A stretch of 64,000 nucleotides of DNA from Gordonia gummivorans (GCF_022513585.1 NZ_JAKWBF010000032.1:1-64000), one strand, 5' to 3'; positions 1 through 10,700 are shown, numbered from the stretch's first letter. The notes: a model not told the origin generated them from the sequence alone. A program made the numbers and translations.

Positions 1-47
1 TTTCACTGGGATTCCTTGGTAGTGGGTGGGCAGGAGGGGTGGCTGGG

Positions 48-1484
48 TCAGGTGGTGTGTAGGGCGGTCCAGAGGGTGGTGAAGGCGTGTTGCCAGGGCC
101 AGTGTCGGGGTAGGTGCAGGACCGCTGTTCGTGCTGGTCGGGCCAGTCGGGCAGGGACCGCTACGAGGGTGCGGCGCAGGGTAGCGCCCCGCGCGGCGCG
201 CAGGGCGGGGGTGGTGAGCGCGGCCAGGGTGCGCATCAGGTTGTGGCTGATGGCGGTCAGGGCCAGCCAGGCGGCGTTGGCGCCGAACTTGCCAGAGGGC
301 AGATGGGCCAGGGGTCCGTCGATGAGGTCGGCGAACACGGTCTCGATGATGGCGTGGCGGCGGTGGTTGATGTCGGCGGTGACGGTGTCGTCGGTGGTGT
401 TGGTGAAGAACGGGTGATAGCGCCAGGCCGACACCAGGGTGTTGGTGTCGGTGGGGTGGCGGGCTTTGACCCGACGCACGATCAGACGGGCGGTGACCGG
501 GTGGCGGGAGTTCGGTCGCACGGTGTAGGTGGCTTCGGCGACCTCGGCATCGGAGATCAGTTCGCCGGTGTCGGGGTCGGTGACCGCACCGGGGTAATGC
601 ACTGGGGTCCAGGCGTGTTCGTCGATCTCGGTGATGGCCCGGTTGATCGCGGTGTTCTTTCGCAGGACCAGTGAGAACCTGGCGTCCAGGCGTTGGCAGG
701 TGCGCATCACTGCTGCGGCCCCATAGGCCGAGTCGCCGCGCACGACGATCTCCCCGCTGGCCCCGCACGCCCGTGCGGTGGTGAGGGTTTCCGCGATCAT
801 CCGCGCCGCCCCGGCACCAGAAGCAGCACTCCCGGCGCGTAGCCAAGCGTTGGCGATCACCGGTGGATGCCCGGGCGTGGACAGCGTCGCAACCAACGGG
901 GAGAGGCCTTTGCGTTTGAGTTCACGCCCAGCGATCTTGGTGTGCCCGTAGGAGGCGCTTTGTTTCTGGTAGCCATAGACTGGGCGCAGCAACGAATCGA
1001 TGTCGATATACGCCCGGGCATCGGCATCGGGCAGCAGATTCGCGCGGGCACACATCGCCGGCAAGGTCCGGGTCAACACAGCGGTGAGTTGACGGGCATG
1101 CCCGGCGGTGAACTCGCGCAACGTCTGCCCCACCGTGACCGGGGCGTATACCCGATCGAACACGCGGGCGTGCCCACCAGCACGCACCACCCCCAGATCA
1201 TCGATACTGTCAGCGCCGCAACAGAATCCGGCGATCACGGTCATCAATTTCGCGTCGAGATTGGCGGCGGCCGAGGCGACGCGGGTGGTTTTGAGTTCGA
1301 CCCGCTCGGCGAGCACCGTCGTCAACCCGATCGACTCGGCCAACTCCATCACCGGCACCAACCCGGCGTGCGACACCAAATTGTCGTCGTCAAAGACCGC
1401 GGCTTCGGCAGAGAACGTGTGTGATACTTTCACTGAAAGTGCCTTCTGAGCTGGGATGTTTTGTGTTTCAACACCACTAATCAT
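48..1484 (-). CDS. IS1380-family DDE transposase
   Basis: A 478-residue DDE transposase that would catalyse cut-and-paste movement of its own element. The order of conserved blocks fits the IS1380 family: an N-terminal FDDDNLVSHAGLVP segment, YIDIDSLLRPVYG with the first acidic residues, VVRGDSAYGAAAV with the second aspartate, and HRRHAIIETVFADLIDG with the late glutamate. The length is normal for the family and no frameshift is seen, so it may be active. The ATG at 1484 lies inside a hairpin, and a start nearer VKVSHTFSA would also fit. It lies 210 bp downstream of the kinase stop codon, in the same orientation. The family call is firm; activity is inferred. Confidence 0.88.
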   Translation of the reverse strand: MISGVETQNIPAQKALSVKVSHTFSAEAAVFDDDNLVSHAGLVPVMELAESIGLTTVLAERVELKTTRVASAAANLDAKLMTVIAGFCCGADSIDDLGVVRAGGHARVFDRVYAPVTVGQTLREFTAGHARQLTAVLTRTLPAMCARANLLPDADARAYIDIDSLLRPVYGYQKQSASYGHTKIAGRELKRKGLSPLVATLSTPGHPPVIANAWLRAGSAASGAGAARMIAETLTTARACGASGEIVVRGDSAYGAAAVMRTCQRLDARFSLVLRKNTAINRAITEIDEHAWTPVHYPGAVTDPDTGELISDAEVAEATYTVRPNSRHPVTARLIVRRVKARHPTDTNTLVSAWRYHPFFTNTTDDTVTADINHRRHAIIETVFADLIDGPLAHLPSGKFGANAAWLALTAISHNLMRTLAALTTPALRAARGATLRRTLVAVPARLARPARTAVLHLPRHWPWQHAFTTLWTALHTT

Positions 1485-1500
1485 CCCAGCTCAGAGGGCA
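1441..1500. repeat. Inverted repeat at transposase 5' end
   Basis: Arms of 18-19 nt (1441-1458 and 1482-1500) pair with one mismatch around a 23-nt loop. The hairpin covers the transposase start codon. It could be the IS terminus, or a structure that blocks translation from outside transcripts, as seen in several IS families. The role is inferred. Confidence 0.6.
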
Positions 1501-1540
1501 TTTCTACGTCACCGACACCCAAAAACCTCCACGGATCCAG

Positions 1541-1642
1541 GCTGAGGTGCGAGCCTGCGAGCCTCGAAGGGTCGTGGTGAGCCGACAATGTCCTCTCACC
1601 AGGGGCTTCGAGGCTCTCGGCTGGCGCCTCGAGCACCTCAGC
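1541..1642. repeat. Repeat family B, copy 1 (imperfect long hairpin)
   Basis: The left arm begins GCTGAGGTGCGAGCC and the right arm ends GCGCCTCGAGCACCTCAGC. Both contain the family core GAGCCTCGAAG or its complement, and the loop lies around 1582-1596. It sits just beyond the 3' end of the kinase gene, between it and the insertion sequence. Related copies are at 6535-6588, 42798-42926 and 49430-49529. Confidence 0.75.
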
Positions 1643-1694
1643 CGGCGGGGAGGGGGTTCCTCAGCCGGCGCCGGGAGATGGTGGGCGGCAGGGA

Positions 1695-3059
1695 TCAGTG
1701 CAGGGTCAGCGCGTATCCGATGGCGAACGCGACGCAGGCGACGCCGATGATGATGGCCAGCAGGTTGAGGGTCTGAGCGAGCCTTGCGGCCGGTGGGAGA
1801 CCGCCCGACAACCGGCGCCACCGTCCGGCGAGGTGCAAACCCAGCACACCCACCGGAACGCCGATGCCCGCGACGACGCTGAGCGGGATCGCGAGGATGC
1901 CGCACGCCAGTGCCTTGGTGGCGGCCGACGCGTCGGGCTGGAATCCGGTCGGGGGAGCCACGACGTGCGGTGTCGCGTGCCGGATGGTGGGGTCGTCGTA
2001 GTGCGGGGTGTGCCGGTCGAACGATGCCCGCATCGTCGACTCGTAGGAGGGTGGCGGCGGTGTCACGGGGGGCGGCGCCGGACGGAATCCGGCACTGCGG
2101 GTGGTCCGCGGTTGGTGGCCGGGATGCGGTTGCGGCGGTCGGGTCGGTGCTGGTGCCGCTGCGCGGATGCGGAGGGTGTCGGGCACTGGGACCCGCGCGG
2201 TGCTCGCGGTCCGGACGGCACAGGCAGCGCGGAATTCGGCTGCGAACGCGCCGGCGGTGGCTGGGCGGTCGGCGGGATTCTTGGCCAGGCCGTGCTGGAC
2301 GGCGTCGTCGATGGCCGGGTCGAGGTCGGGGCGACGATCGGTGATCGGTGGTGGGCGTTCGTTGAGGTGATGGTGGATGAACACGGCCGGGCTGCGTGCC
2401 ATGAATGGCGGTGTCCCGGCGAGCAGTTCGTAGACGGTGCAGGCCAGTGAGTACACGTCGCTGCGGCGGTCGAGCGCCTCGCCCGACAGTTGCTCGGGTG
2501 ACGAGTACGGGTACGACCCGATCACGGCATTCGCCGACGTGAGAGCGGTTCCGACGTCGTTTTGGCGGGCTATTCCGAAGTCCGCCAACCGGATTCGTCG
2601 TTCAGCTGGCTCGTCGTCGACGCTGCTGACGAGGATGTTGGCCGGCTTCACATCGCGGTGCAGCAGACCGTGCCGGTGAGCGTGGTCGAGGGCGCCGCCG
2701 ATCGCGTCGGCCACCGAGGCCACATTCTCCACGCCGAGTCCGTTCGGCGACCGTTCGACGAGCGCGGCCGCGTCGGTGCCGGGCACGTACTGCATGGCGA
2801 TCCAGAGCCGGCCGTCGGATTCGCCGCGGTCGTAGACGTTGACGATCGACGGGTGGTCGAGTCGCGCGGCGAGCTCGGCCTCCCGGACGAAGCGCGCACG
2901 GAACATCGCGTCGTCGGTGAAGTGCTCGCTGAGGACCTTGATCACGTCGCGTCGGGGGAGCCGGGGATGCTGCGCGAGGTAGACCTCACCCATGCCACCC
3001 GCACCGATCTTGCGCACGATCGTGTACCCGGCGAACTCTGTGCCCTGGGTGAGGCTCAT
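1695..3059 (-). CDS. Membrane-anchored serine/threonine protein kinase (PknB-like)
   Basis: The ATG at 3059 is chosen because GGAGG lies 5 nt upstream; an ATG 24 nt earlier lacks such a site. The 454-residue product has a complete Hanks kinase domain (about 12-270): glycine loop GAGGMGEVY at 19-27, an ATP lysine in DVIKVL (K41), catalytic HRDVKPANI near 135, the DFG metal site near 163, and SPEQ in place of APE. A proline-rich linker follows, then two hydrophobic helices in the last 75 residues. No PASTA or other extracellular sensor follows, so this is not PknB itself. It would phosphorylate cytoplasmic targets at the membrane. The substrate is unknown, and the neighbours give no clue. Confidence 0.9.
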   Translation of the reverse strand: MSLTQGTEFAGYTIVRKIGAGGMGEVYLAQHPRLPRRDVIKVLSEHFTDDAMFRARFVREAELAARLDHPSIVNVYDRGESDGRLWIAMQYVPGTDAAALVERSPNGLGVENVASVADAIGGALDHAHRHGLLHRDVKPANILVSSVDDEPAERRIRLADFGIARQNDVGTALTSANAVIGSYPYSSPEQLSGEALDRRSDVYSLACTVYELLAGTPPFMARSPAVFIHHHLNERPPPITDRRPDLDPAIDDAVQHGLAKNPADRPATAGAFAAEFRAACAVRTASTARVPVPDTLRIRAAAPAPTRPPQPHPGHQPRTTRSAGFRPAPPPVTPPPPSYESTMRASFDRHTPHYDDPTIRHATPHVVAPPTGFQPDASAATKALACGILAIPLSVVAGIGVPVGVLGLHLAGRWRRLSGGLPPAARLAQTLNLLAIIIGVACVAFAIGYALTLH

Positions 3060-3298
3060 GGGGACCTCCACGATGGTGCGCACCGACGGCGCGAACCTCA
3101 GAGTACGCCGGTTTTGCGCAGGTCACGAGGCCTGCCGATCGGTCGAACGACCCCCTGGACCGGTGTCTGACGACACTTGCGCGGTGAGCCGCGTCACAGG
3201 AAATGGCCACGGCGGCACGCCAGCACCTACCCTTGGACTGCAACGTCTGGTACCCGCGCCTACTGCCGGGACTGGAACGAACTTTTTGGAGGACAGCG
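3060..3298. promoter_or_regulatory. Divergent promoter region between kinase and pantothenate operon
   Basis: A 239-bp spacer separates the outward-facing kinase and DUF2520 genes. A TACCCT hexamer at 3229-3234 is a plausible -10 for the rightward operon, and GGAGG at 3288-3292 is the ribosome site for the GTG at 3299. No operator is recognised. Confidence 0.4.
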
Positions 3299-4315
3299 GT
3301 GACCTCACCGAGCGGTGATATGCCCATGCCGTCGGGGCCCATGTCGTCGGGCCGGCGACCCGGCAGCCGTGCGTCCGCAGATCTTCCTGGCGTTTCCAAC
3401 CTCCCCGCCCCCGCTCGGCTGACCGTCGGCATAGTGTCCGCGGGTCGTGTCGGCACCGCACTCGGCGAGGCGTTGGAGAAGGCCGGTCACATCGTCGGCG
3501 GGGTGGTCGCGCGCTCGGCTGATTCTCGCGCCCGCGCGCGTCGTAGGCTTCCCGAGTCCGAGATCCTCGATCTCGCCGCCGTCGTCGCCCGATCGGAGTT
3601 CTTGCTGATCAGCGTGCCCGACGCGGCTCTGACCCGGGTCATCGACGACATCGCCGCCACTGGTGCACTGCGCCCTGGCACGCTGGTCGCGCACACCGCC
3701 GGGGCGCATGGCGTCATCATCCTCGAACCACTCACCGCCCTCGGAGCGGTGCCGATGGCACTGCATCCGGCGATGACCTTCGTCGGTACCGAGGAGGACA
3801 CCACTCGTCTGGCGCATGCCTGCTTCGGGGTGACAGCTGCCGACGAGGTCGGCGCGGCAATCGTCAGCTCGCTGGTGCTCGAGATGGGCGGTGAACCCGT
3901 CCGGATCGCCGAAGACGACCGCACGCTGTATCACGCGGCACTCGCGCACGGGGCCAATCATCTGGTCGCGCTCATCTCCGACGCCGTCGCGATCCTCAAC
4001 GCCGCCATCGACAAATCCGGGCGCGAGACCGCGACCATCGACGGCAACGCGGTGCTGCTGGCCGAACGCATCCTCGGGCCGCTGGTCACCGCGTCGTTGC
4101 AGAACGTCCTCGAACTCGGACCGTCGGCGCTCACCGGCCCGGTCGCGCGCGGTGACGCGCACGCCGTCGCCGGCCATCTCGACGCCGTCCGCGCGATCTC
4201 CGGCGGATCCGGTCGTGATGGTCTGGCGGAGGCGTACCGCACCCTGGCGCGCCGCGCGGCGACATACACCGACGCACCGTCGGATCTGCTCGACGTCCTG
4301 GAGGAGGCACGATGA
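3299..4315 (+). CDS. Rossmann-fold DUF2520 dehydrogenase-like protein
   Basis: The GTG at 3299 is preferred over the upstream ATG because GGAGG (3288-3292) lies 6 nt before it. The 338-residue product has an N-terminal NAD(P)-binding Rossmann fold ([19 protein letters not shown]) and a C-terminal helical DUF2520 domain, an arrangement like ketopantoate or pyrroline-5-carboxylate reductases. An equivalent gene precedes panC in mycobacteria (Rv3603c type), and here its stop overlaps the panC start by 4 bp (ATGA), so the two are translationally coupled. A pantoate-making role is attractive from context but unproven. Substrate unknown. Confidence 0.85.
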   Translation: MTSPSGDMPMPSGPMSSGRRPGSRASADLPGVSNLPAPARLTVGIVSAGRVGTALGEALEKAGHIVGGVVARSADSRARARRRLPESEILDLAAVVARSEFLLISVPDAALTRVIDDIAATGALRPGTLVAHTAGAHGVIILEPLTALGAVPMALHPAMTFVGTEEDTTRLAHACFGVTAADEVGAAIVSSLVLEMGGEPVRIAEDDRTLYHAALAHGANHLVALISDAVAILNAAIDKSGRETATIDGNAVLLAERILGPLVTASLQNVLELGPSALTGPVARGDAHAVAGHLDAVRAISGGSGRDGLAEAYRTLARRAATYTDAPSDLLDVLEEAR

Positions 4316-5226
4316 CGGGCTACACGCCGGGACAGCTCACCGTGCACCGCGATCCGGCCGAATTACGACGCGTCACACGGGCGCTGCGCTCGGCGGGCAA
4401 GCGAGTCGTGCTGGTGCCCACCATGGGCGCCCTCCATGCCGGACATCTGCAGTTGGTGCGTGCCGCCAAGGCCAAAGGCAATGCGGTGGTGGTGGTGTCG
4501 ATCTTCGTCAACCCGCTGCAATTCGGGGTCAACGAAGATCTGGACGCCTATCCACGCACCTTCGACGCCGACCGCGCACTCCTCGAGCCGCTCGGCGTCG
4601 AGCTCGTGTTCGCTCCGACTGCCGCCGCGATGTACCCCAACGGTCAGCGCACCATGGTGCGTCCCGGGCCGGTTGGCGAAGTCCTGGACGGGATCTCGCG
4701 CCCCACCCATTTCGCCGGGATGCTCACCGTGGTGCTCAAGCTGCTCAACATCGTCGGCCCGCACGCCGCCTACTTCGGCGAAAAGGATTACCAGCAGCTG
4801 GTTCTCATCACCCAGATGGCCGCCGACCTGAACCTTGACGTCGAGATCGTGGGCGTCCCGACGGTGCGCGAGTCCGACGGCCTGGCCATGTCGTCACGCA
4901 ACCGCTACCTCGACCCCGCACAGCGCGAGCTGGCCACCACGCTCTCCGCCGCTCTCGTCGCCGGCGCCCATGCCGCGCCCGGTGGCCAGGACGCGATTCT
5001 GGCTGCCGCACAATCGGTTCTGGACACCGCGCCGGACATCGCCGTCGAGTACCTCGCGCTGCGCGGACGTCAGCTCGAAGAACCGCCGAGTGCCGGGCAG
5101 GGCCGACTCCTCGTCGCCGCACGGCTCGGGCCGGCACGCCTGATCGACAACGTGGGCGTCATGATCGGCGGCTACCCCGAAACAGACCCCACCCCAACAG
5201 CTCCAGCCACAACAGAGGGACACTGA
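4312..5226 (+). CDS. panC: Pantothenate synthetase
   Basis: Joins pantoate and beta-alanine with ATP to make pantothenate, the vitamin B5 step of CoA synthesis, in the cytoplasm. The 304-residue protein carries the nucleotidyl-transferase signature [10 protein letters not shown] (36-45, HIGH-like), the FGEKDYQQL block and SSRNRYL near the substrate site. Length is normal for actinobacterial PanC (about 300). It overlaps the DUF2520 gene by 4 bp and is followed after 2 bp by panD, which supplies beta-alanine, so the two substrate-linked enzymes share a transcript. Confidence 0.97.
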   Translation: MTGYTPGQLTVHRDPAELRRVTRALRSAGKRVVLVPTMGALHAGHLQLVRAAKAKGNAVVVVSIFVNPLQFGVNEDLDAYPRTFDADRALLEPLGVELVFAPTAAAMYPNGQRTMVRPGPVGEVLDGISRPTHFAGMLTVVLKLLNIVGPHAAYFGEKDYQQLVLITQMAADLNLDVEIVGVPTVRESDGLAMSSRNRYLDPAQRELATTLSAALVAGAHAAPGGQDAILAAAQSVLDTAPDIAVEYLALRGRQLEEPPSAGQGRLLVAARLGPARLIDNVGVMIGGYPETDPTPTAPATTEGH

Positions 5227-5228
5227 CG

Positions 5229-5663
5229 ATGCTTCGCACCATGATGACGTCGAAAATCCACCGGGCCATCGTGACCCAGGCCGACCTGCACTACGTGGGG
5301 TCGGTGACCATCGACGCCGACCTGCTCGACGCGGCCGACCTGCTCGAAGGCGAGCAGGTGACCATCGTCGACATCACCAACGGTGCCCGGCTCGAAACCT
5401 ACGCGATCGCCGGTGAGCGCGGTTCCGGTGTCATCGGGATCAACGGTGCCGCAGCGCATCTGGTCCACCCGGGCGACCTGGTGATCATCATCGCCTACGG
5501 CATTCTCAACGAGCAGGAAGTGCGCGAGTACGCGCCGCACGTCGTGTTCGTCGACGATCACAACCGCGTCCAGGAGTCCGGCACCGATCCGGCGCGCGCC
5601 CCCGAGGGGTCGGGTCTGCTCGACCCCCGGCACGCCGACAACCACGCCTTCGTCGACGCCTGA
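5229..5663 (+). CDS. panD: Aspartate 1-decarboxylase
   Basis: Pyruvoyl-dependent enzyme that turns L-aspartate into beta-alanine for PanC. The self-cleavage site Gly24-Ser25 is intact in HYVGSVTID; Ser25 becomes the pyruvoyl group. K9 and the [15 protein letters not shown] core of the active site are present. At 144 residues it has the usual actinobacterial length with an acidic C-terminal tail. It starts 2 bp after the panC stop and is followed 14 bp later by coaX. Confidence 0.97.
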   Translation: MLRTMMTSKIHRAIVTQADLHYVGSVTIDADLLDAADLLEGEQVTIVDITNGARLETYAIAGERGSGVIGINGAAAHLVHPGDLVIIIAYGILNEQEVREYAPHVVFVDDHNRVQESGTDPARAPEGSGLLDPRHADNHAFVDA

Positions 5664-5677
5664 TCGCCGGCCGTCAC

Positions 5678-6481
5678 ATGCTGCTGACCGTCGACGTCGG
5701 GAACACCAACATCCACCTCGGCGTCTTCGCGGGCGTCGGTGACCACGCGAAACTCGTGCGGGACTGGCGAATCCACACCGACCCCCACTACACCGCCGAC
5801 GAACTCGCCTGGGCGTTCCGGGGAATGCTCGGCCCCGACATCGAGCAGGTGACCGGTGTTGCGGCACTGTCCACCGTGCCGTCACTGCTGCGGGAACTGC
5901 GCGTGATGGTGCCCCGCTACTTCGGATCCGGGCCGCACGTCCTGCTCGAACCGGGTGTCCGCACCGGTGTGCCCCTACTCGTGGACAATCCCAAGGAGGT
6001 CGGCACCGACCGTGTCGCCAACTGCCTTGCCGCGCACCATGAGTTCGGTGGTCCGTGCATCGTGGTCGCTTTTGGTACCGCGACCGTCGTCGACGCCGTG
6101 TCGGAGAAGGGCGAGTTCCTTGGCGGAGCCATCGCGCCGGGTGTGAACCTCGCGGTCGAGGCGCTCTCCGAGCACACCGTGACCGTGCGCAAGGTGGAGC
6201 TGATGCCACCCCGCAGTGTGCTCGGCAAGAACACCGTCGAGGCACTCCAGTCGGGCATCCTGTACGGGTTCGCCGGCCAGGTCGACGGCCTGGTCGAACG
6301 CGTGCGGGACACCGTCGACGGTTTCGGCGACGACGACGTCCCGGTGGTTGCCACCGGCTATCTCGCGCCACTGATGTTCGACGAATGCCGCTCGCTCACC
6401 GACCACCACACCCACCTCACCCTCGAAGGGCTGCGGCTGGTCCACGAACGCTCGAAGGCCGGACCGCGCCGCGCTCGCTGA
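5678..6481 (+). CDS. coaX: Type III pantothenate kinase
   Basis: Phosphorylates pantothenate, the committed step of CoA synthesis. CoaX enzymes need a monovalent cation and are insensitive to CoA feedback. The 267-residue protein shows the ASKHA-fold motifs: DVGNTNIHLG (phosphate 1, residues 5-14), GTDRVANCLA, FGTATVVDAV (phosphate 2) and a late GGAIAPGVNL. Last gene of the four-gene pantothenate operon. In mycobacteria coaX is likewise followed by lysS after a short gap; here the gap is enlarged to over 1 kb and holds repeats and a rhodanese-like gene. Confidence 0.95.
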   Translation: MLLTVDVGNTNIHLGVFAGVGDHAKLVRDWRIHTDPHYTADELAWAFRGMLGPDIEQVTGVAALSTVPSLLRELRVMVPRYFGSGPHVLLEPGVRTGVPLLVDNPKEVGTDRVANCLAAHHEFGGPCIVVAFGTATVVDAVSEKGEFLGGAIAPGVNLAVEALSEHTVTVRKVELMPPRSVLGKNTVEALQSGILYGFAGQVDGLVERVRDTVDGFGDDDVPVVATGYLAPLMFDECRSLTDHHTHLTLEGLRLVHERSKAGPRRAR

Positions 6482-6534
6482 CCAACGTCGCTGCCAGTCG
6501 CTCCCTGTGGCGCCCCCGCTGGCGAGCACCCCTC

Positions 6535-6588
6535 CGCTCGCTGAGGTGCTCGAGGCGCGATGACGAGCCTCGAAGGGCAGGCGAGACA
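6535..6588. repeat. Repeat family B, copy 2 (single arm)
   Basis: One arm of the B family only: CGCTGAGGTGCTCGAGGCGC, then GACGAGCCTCGAAGGGCAGG. It lies just after the coaX stop. The second arm of the hairpin is missing or decayed. Confidence 0.65.
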
Positions 6589-6805
6589 ACAGCATTGGTG
6601 ACAGCGAGGACTACGGCGATCAGCGATCCGCCCGCCGACGGCGTCGGCGATCGTGGAGGGGGAAGGTGGGTCGGGCCGGTGGCCAGGATCGGGCCCCTGA
6701 GGGTGGTCCTCCGGGTATGTCCCGGAAGCGGACGCTGACGGGCCCGATCTCAGTCACCGATTGTCGGTCGTCGCGTTCCGCCGACGGCGACGCCAGGAAC
6801 ATGCG

Positions 6806-6921
6806 CCCACAAAAAGTCGGGGAAGAAACTTCGTCCCCGACCCTTGGTGTCTTCCCCCAGAAATTTGTAGGGGACGACTGTGAACCTCGGGGAAGAAACT
6901 TCTTCCCCTAGATTTTGCGGG
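6806..6921. repeat. Repeat family A, copy 1
   Basis: About 115 bp with palindromic ends. The left end reads CCCACAAAAAGTCGGGGAAG and the complement of the right end reads GCCCGCAAAATCTAGGGGAA. Each end is itself a small hairpin (GGGGAAGAAAC facing TTCTTCCCC). The centre carries the family block CCTTGGTGTC and a GGGACGACT segment. It is intergenic, after coaX. Other copies are at 19132-19246, 36938-37043 and 38118-38217. Confidence 0.85.
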
Positions 6922-7014
6922 CACGACGCTCGCGCATTTCCCAGCTCAGCGGGGTCGATCACCGAACTCGTCAACCAGCAGGCGGGACCCCTGGCCATCC
7001 CGGGGCATCTGTGG

Positions 7015-7027
7015 CACAATTCCTGCC
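7015..7027 (+). promoter_or_regulatory. Promoter -10 for leaderless cysteine leader
   Basis: CACAAT at 7015-7020 lies 7 nt before the GTG at 7028. Transcription starting at that GTG would make a leaderless mRNA for the 11-codon cysteine peptide. Confidence 0.5.
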
Positions 7028-7063
7028 GTGATCAAGAGCTGTCAGGAGTGTTGTCAGGGCTGA
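7028..7063 (+). CDS. Cysteine-rich leader peptide (putative attenuator)
   Basis: An 11-codon frame, GTG to TGA, reading MIKSCQECCQG: three Cys codons in eleven, two of them adjacent. It is 69 bp upstream of the rhodanese-like gene and is probably leaderless, as CACAAT (7015-7020) is 7 nt before the GTG. Leaderless small frames rich in Cys codons are known upstream of sulfur genes in mycobacteria, where stalling at Cys codons under low cysteine raises downstream expression. The same role is inferred here. A pyrimidine-rich CCCTCC near 7081-7086 could mask the downstream ribosome site, though I could not fold it. Confidence 0.6.
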   Translation: MIKSCQECCQG

Positions 7064-7132
7064 GTCCGCATCTGCGGCCGCCCTCCTTCGCGCTCCCCGC
7101 TCAATTTCAGATCACTTCGAGGATTCCTCACC

Positions 7133-7582
7133 ATGACCGCTTCGGTTGTCGATACCCCCATTCCTGTCAGTGTCGTTCCAGTCCGGGTCGCCGCCCCGAC
7201 CGACTCCGTTCCGCTGTCGCTGCAGGTCAGCGACTACGCTGCCGCTGTCGCAGGTGGCGCAACCCCCGTTGACGTGCGCGGACACCGCCGCCGCCAGGCC
7301 GACGGTGCTCTGTTCGGCGCGCTCGCCATCGAGGCCGTCGAGGTGCTCGAACGCCTCACGCCCGGTGCATCCGGCGCATTGCGATCGGCGACCGCCGATG
7401 CCCGCTGGATTCTGGTCAGCGAGGATGGCCACGAGGCCGAATGGCTGGCGTGGCATCTGCAGGCCCGCGGCGTGCACGGTGCCGTCTTCGTGGTCGGCGG
7501 TCATCGTCGTCTGCGTCGGGCGGGCGTGAACGGCCGCATCCGTGCCGACGAACTCGCCGTCATCTCATCGCACGACAACTGA
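7133..7582 (+). CDS. Rhodanese-like domain protein lacking the catalytic cysteine
   Basis: A 149-residue single-domain protein. The rhodanese pattern is visible: PVDVRGHRRRQADGALFGAL (the CH2A-like first strand and loop), then WILVSEDGHEAEWLAWHLQ where the active-site loop should carry Cys, and a terminal VFVVGGHRRLRRAGV block. The loop reads VSEDGHEAE and has no Cys, so sulfur transfer by a persulfide is unlikely. A sensing, binding or phosphatase-like role is possible. The cysteine-codon leader just upstream suggests it responds to sulfur status. Start ATG with GAGG about 10 nt upstream. Confidence 0.75.
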   Translation: MTASVVDTPIPVSVVPVRVAAPTDSVPLSLQVSDYAAAVAGGATPVDVRGHRRRQADGALFGALAIEAVEVLERLTPGASGALRSATADARWILVSEDGHEAEWLAWHLQARGVHGAVFVVGGHRRLRRAGVNGRIRADELAVISSHDN

Positions 7583-7623
7583 GCCCCGCTGATACGAGTT
7601 TGGGAGTCGGTGACCGGCCCCGA

Positions 7624-7636
7624 TAGTGTGCACAGC
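7624..7636 (+). promoter_or_regulatory. lysS -10 box for a leaderless start
   Basis: TAGTGT at 7624-7629 lies 7 nt before the GTG at 7637, the spacing typical of leaderless actinobacterial genes. It supports the shorter lysS start. Confidence 0.5.
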
Positions 7637-9143
<1,507 letters not shown>

Positions 9144-9163
<20 letters not shown>

Positions 9164-10637
9164 GTAGCTGCCGAACCCGTTGGGCGGCAGCGTCATCCGC
9201 TACGACGCGAGACCACCGTTCATCGGGCTTCTCCAACGTCTGAGTCTGCCGTCGGGCGACGTCGGCGTTCGCGTCCGACGCATCCGGCCGACGGTGCTCG
9301 ATGCGTGAGATACGTTCCTGCTCATCGATTTCCAGCCAGATTCCGGCGAAGTCGACACTGATGTCCGCGATCGTCGTCGATTGGGTTCGCCGACCGAACA
9401 CCGCGTCGGCGATGACGCTCATGCCACCTCGCAGGCCGGCTTCGGCGAGCCGGTACAACTCGGTGTAGACCTTCGCGCGTGCCTCGTCGGTGTAGGCCGA
9501 GCGGGGGAGCGGTGCGGTCATCGCCACTCCGGCGAGTCGTTTGCGCAGGACATCGGTGCGCAGGATGCGTGCGCCGGGAGCGGGCGCCAAGTCGCCGCCG
9601 ACGGCTCGTGCGATGGTCGACTTCCCGGTGCCCGATCCGCCCCCGATGGCCACCAGCCTCGGCGGCTCGGGCTCGGTGAAACCGATTGCGAGAGAGAGGT
9701 AATGATGCGCACGCTCGAGCGCACCCTCGGCCGCCGCGACATGCGCTCGGACGGTGGCGCGGATGCCGAGGATGAGCGGCAGGAGCGCGTAGCCGTCCTC
9801 GTCGGCGGGGGAGAGGTCGAGGTAGGCGTTGATCATTACGTTCGCCTCGTGGTGGAGCCCGCGCGCCCACAGGTCCATGACGAGAAAGCCGATGTCGTAG
9901 AGCACGTCTGTGGTGGCCAGCTCGGCGTCGAACTCCAGGCAGTCGAACGGGATCGGCTCACCGTCGACGACGGCGATGTTGCCCAGGTGCAGGTCACCGT
10001 GTCCGCGTCGCACCCGGCTCGCAGTGGCGCGGGCGTCGAGGAGGTCGGCGTGCGAGGCGATCATCTCCGTCAGCCGGTCGGTGAGACGCTGGGCCTGATC
10101 CGGCTCGATGATGTCCGGAAAGGCAGCCATGCTCGCCAGATTGCCGTCGACCACGTTCTGGAGCCGCGCCGCGCCGTGCGGGTCGTCGCACACCTCGGCA
10201 CCGTCGTGCAGGTCGACGACCCGTTCGGCCAGACGTTGCAACAATGCGTCGTCGAGCCCGCCGTTCTCGGCCTTACAGACGAGGAGTGCGTCGTCGGCGA
10301 AGCGGGTCATCTCGAGTACCCAGTCGACGGTGTCGCCTTCTCCGTCTAGGGAAACCGATCCGTCGTCGGTCCGCCGGATAGCGTGCAGTCCACGGTAGAT
10401 GCCGGGCGCGGTGCGTCGGTTGAGCTCCAGTTCGGCGGCGAGCGCATCGTGACGACGATCGGGGGTGGAGAAGTCGAAGTAGCGCAAGCGAACCGGCCGC
10501 TTGAGTTTCCACGCCCGGTCGCCGTTGAGCAGGACGGTCGCGCCGTGGGTGTCGATGCGGGTGGTGTCGGCGTCCGGGTCAAGCATGCCGGCAGCAGTCA
10601 GCAGTTCGACGGCGTCGTCTGCGGCAGTTCGTGTCAC
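9144..10637 (-). CDS. Bifunctional APH-like kinase / P-loop ATPase
   Basis: A 497-residue protein. Residues 1 to about 320 resemble the aminoglycoside phosphotransferase fold ([15 protein letters not shown] for the ATP lysine, [19 protein letters not shown] for the catalytic loop, [10 protein letters not shown] for the metal site). The C-terminal part has a Walker A motif [13 protein letters not shown] and looks like a small-molecule or nucleotide kinase. Such fusions are common in actinobacteria and their substrate is unknown; antibiotic resistance should not be assumed. GTG start. Convergent with lysS, overlapping by 20 bp. Confidence 0.8.
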
Positions 10638-10700
10638 CCGAACAGCACACCACAGGTGGCGGTGGCTGTCCTGATCGAGTGTCGTCTATAGACTCCGGGG

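Larger units (their letters stand above)
1..1502 (-). mobile_element. IS1380-family insertion sequence, left end outside window or unresolved
   Basis: The block holds one IS1380-type transposase and little else. At the transposase 5' end lies an inverted repeat with arms at 1441-1458 and 1482-1500 (GCCTTCTGAGCTGGGATG against CATCCCAGCTCAGAGGGCA), which overlaps the start codon and may mark the element end. No matching end is visible in bases 1-47, so the other terminus probably lies before base 1. No target duplication can be read. Confidence 0.6.
6482..7014. other. Intergenic region with repeats and no gene
   Basis: A 533-bp stretch between coaX and the promoter of the cysteine leader. It contains a half copy of repeat family B (6535-6588) and a full copy of family A (6806-6921). 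I see no reading frame with a coding signature. Short frames here read through the repeats. Confidence 0.7.

Noticed and set aside
867..1424. Rightward 185-residue frame within the transposase
   Set aside because: Antisense to a well-conserved transposase, with low-complexity Gly/Arg composition and no start signal.
3305..4177. Leftward 290-residue frame under the DUF2520 gene
   Set aside because: Antisense shadow, typical of GC-rich DNA. The opposite frame has clear Rossmann motifs.
6482..7014. A hidden gene in the long coaX-rhodanese gap
   Set aside because: All frames here run through repeats A and B and show no family pattern or ribosome site.
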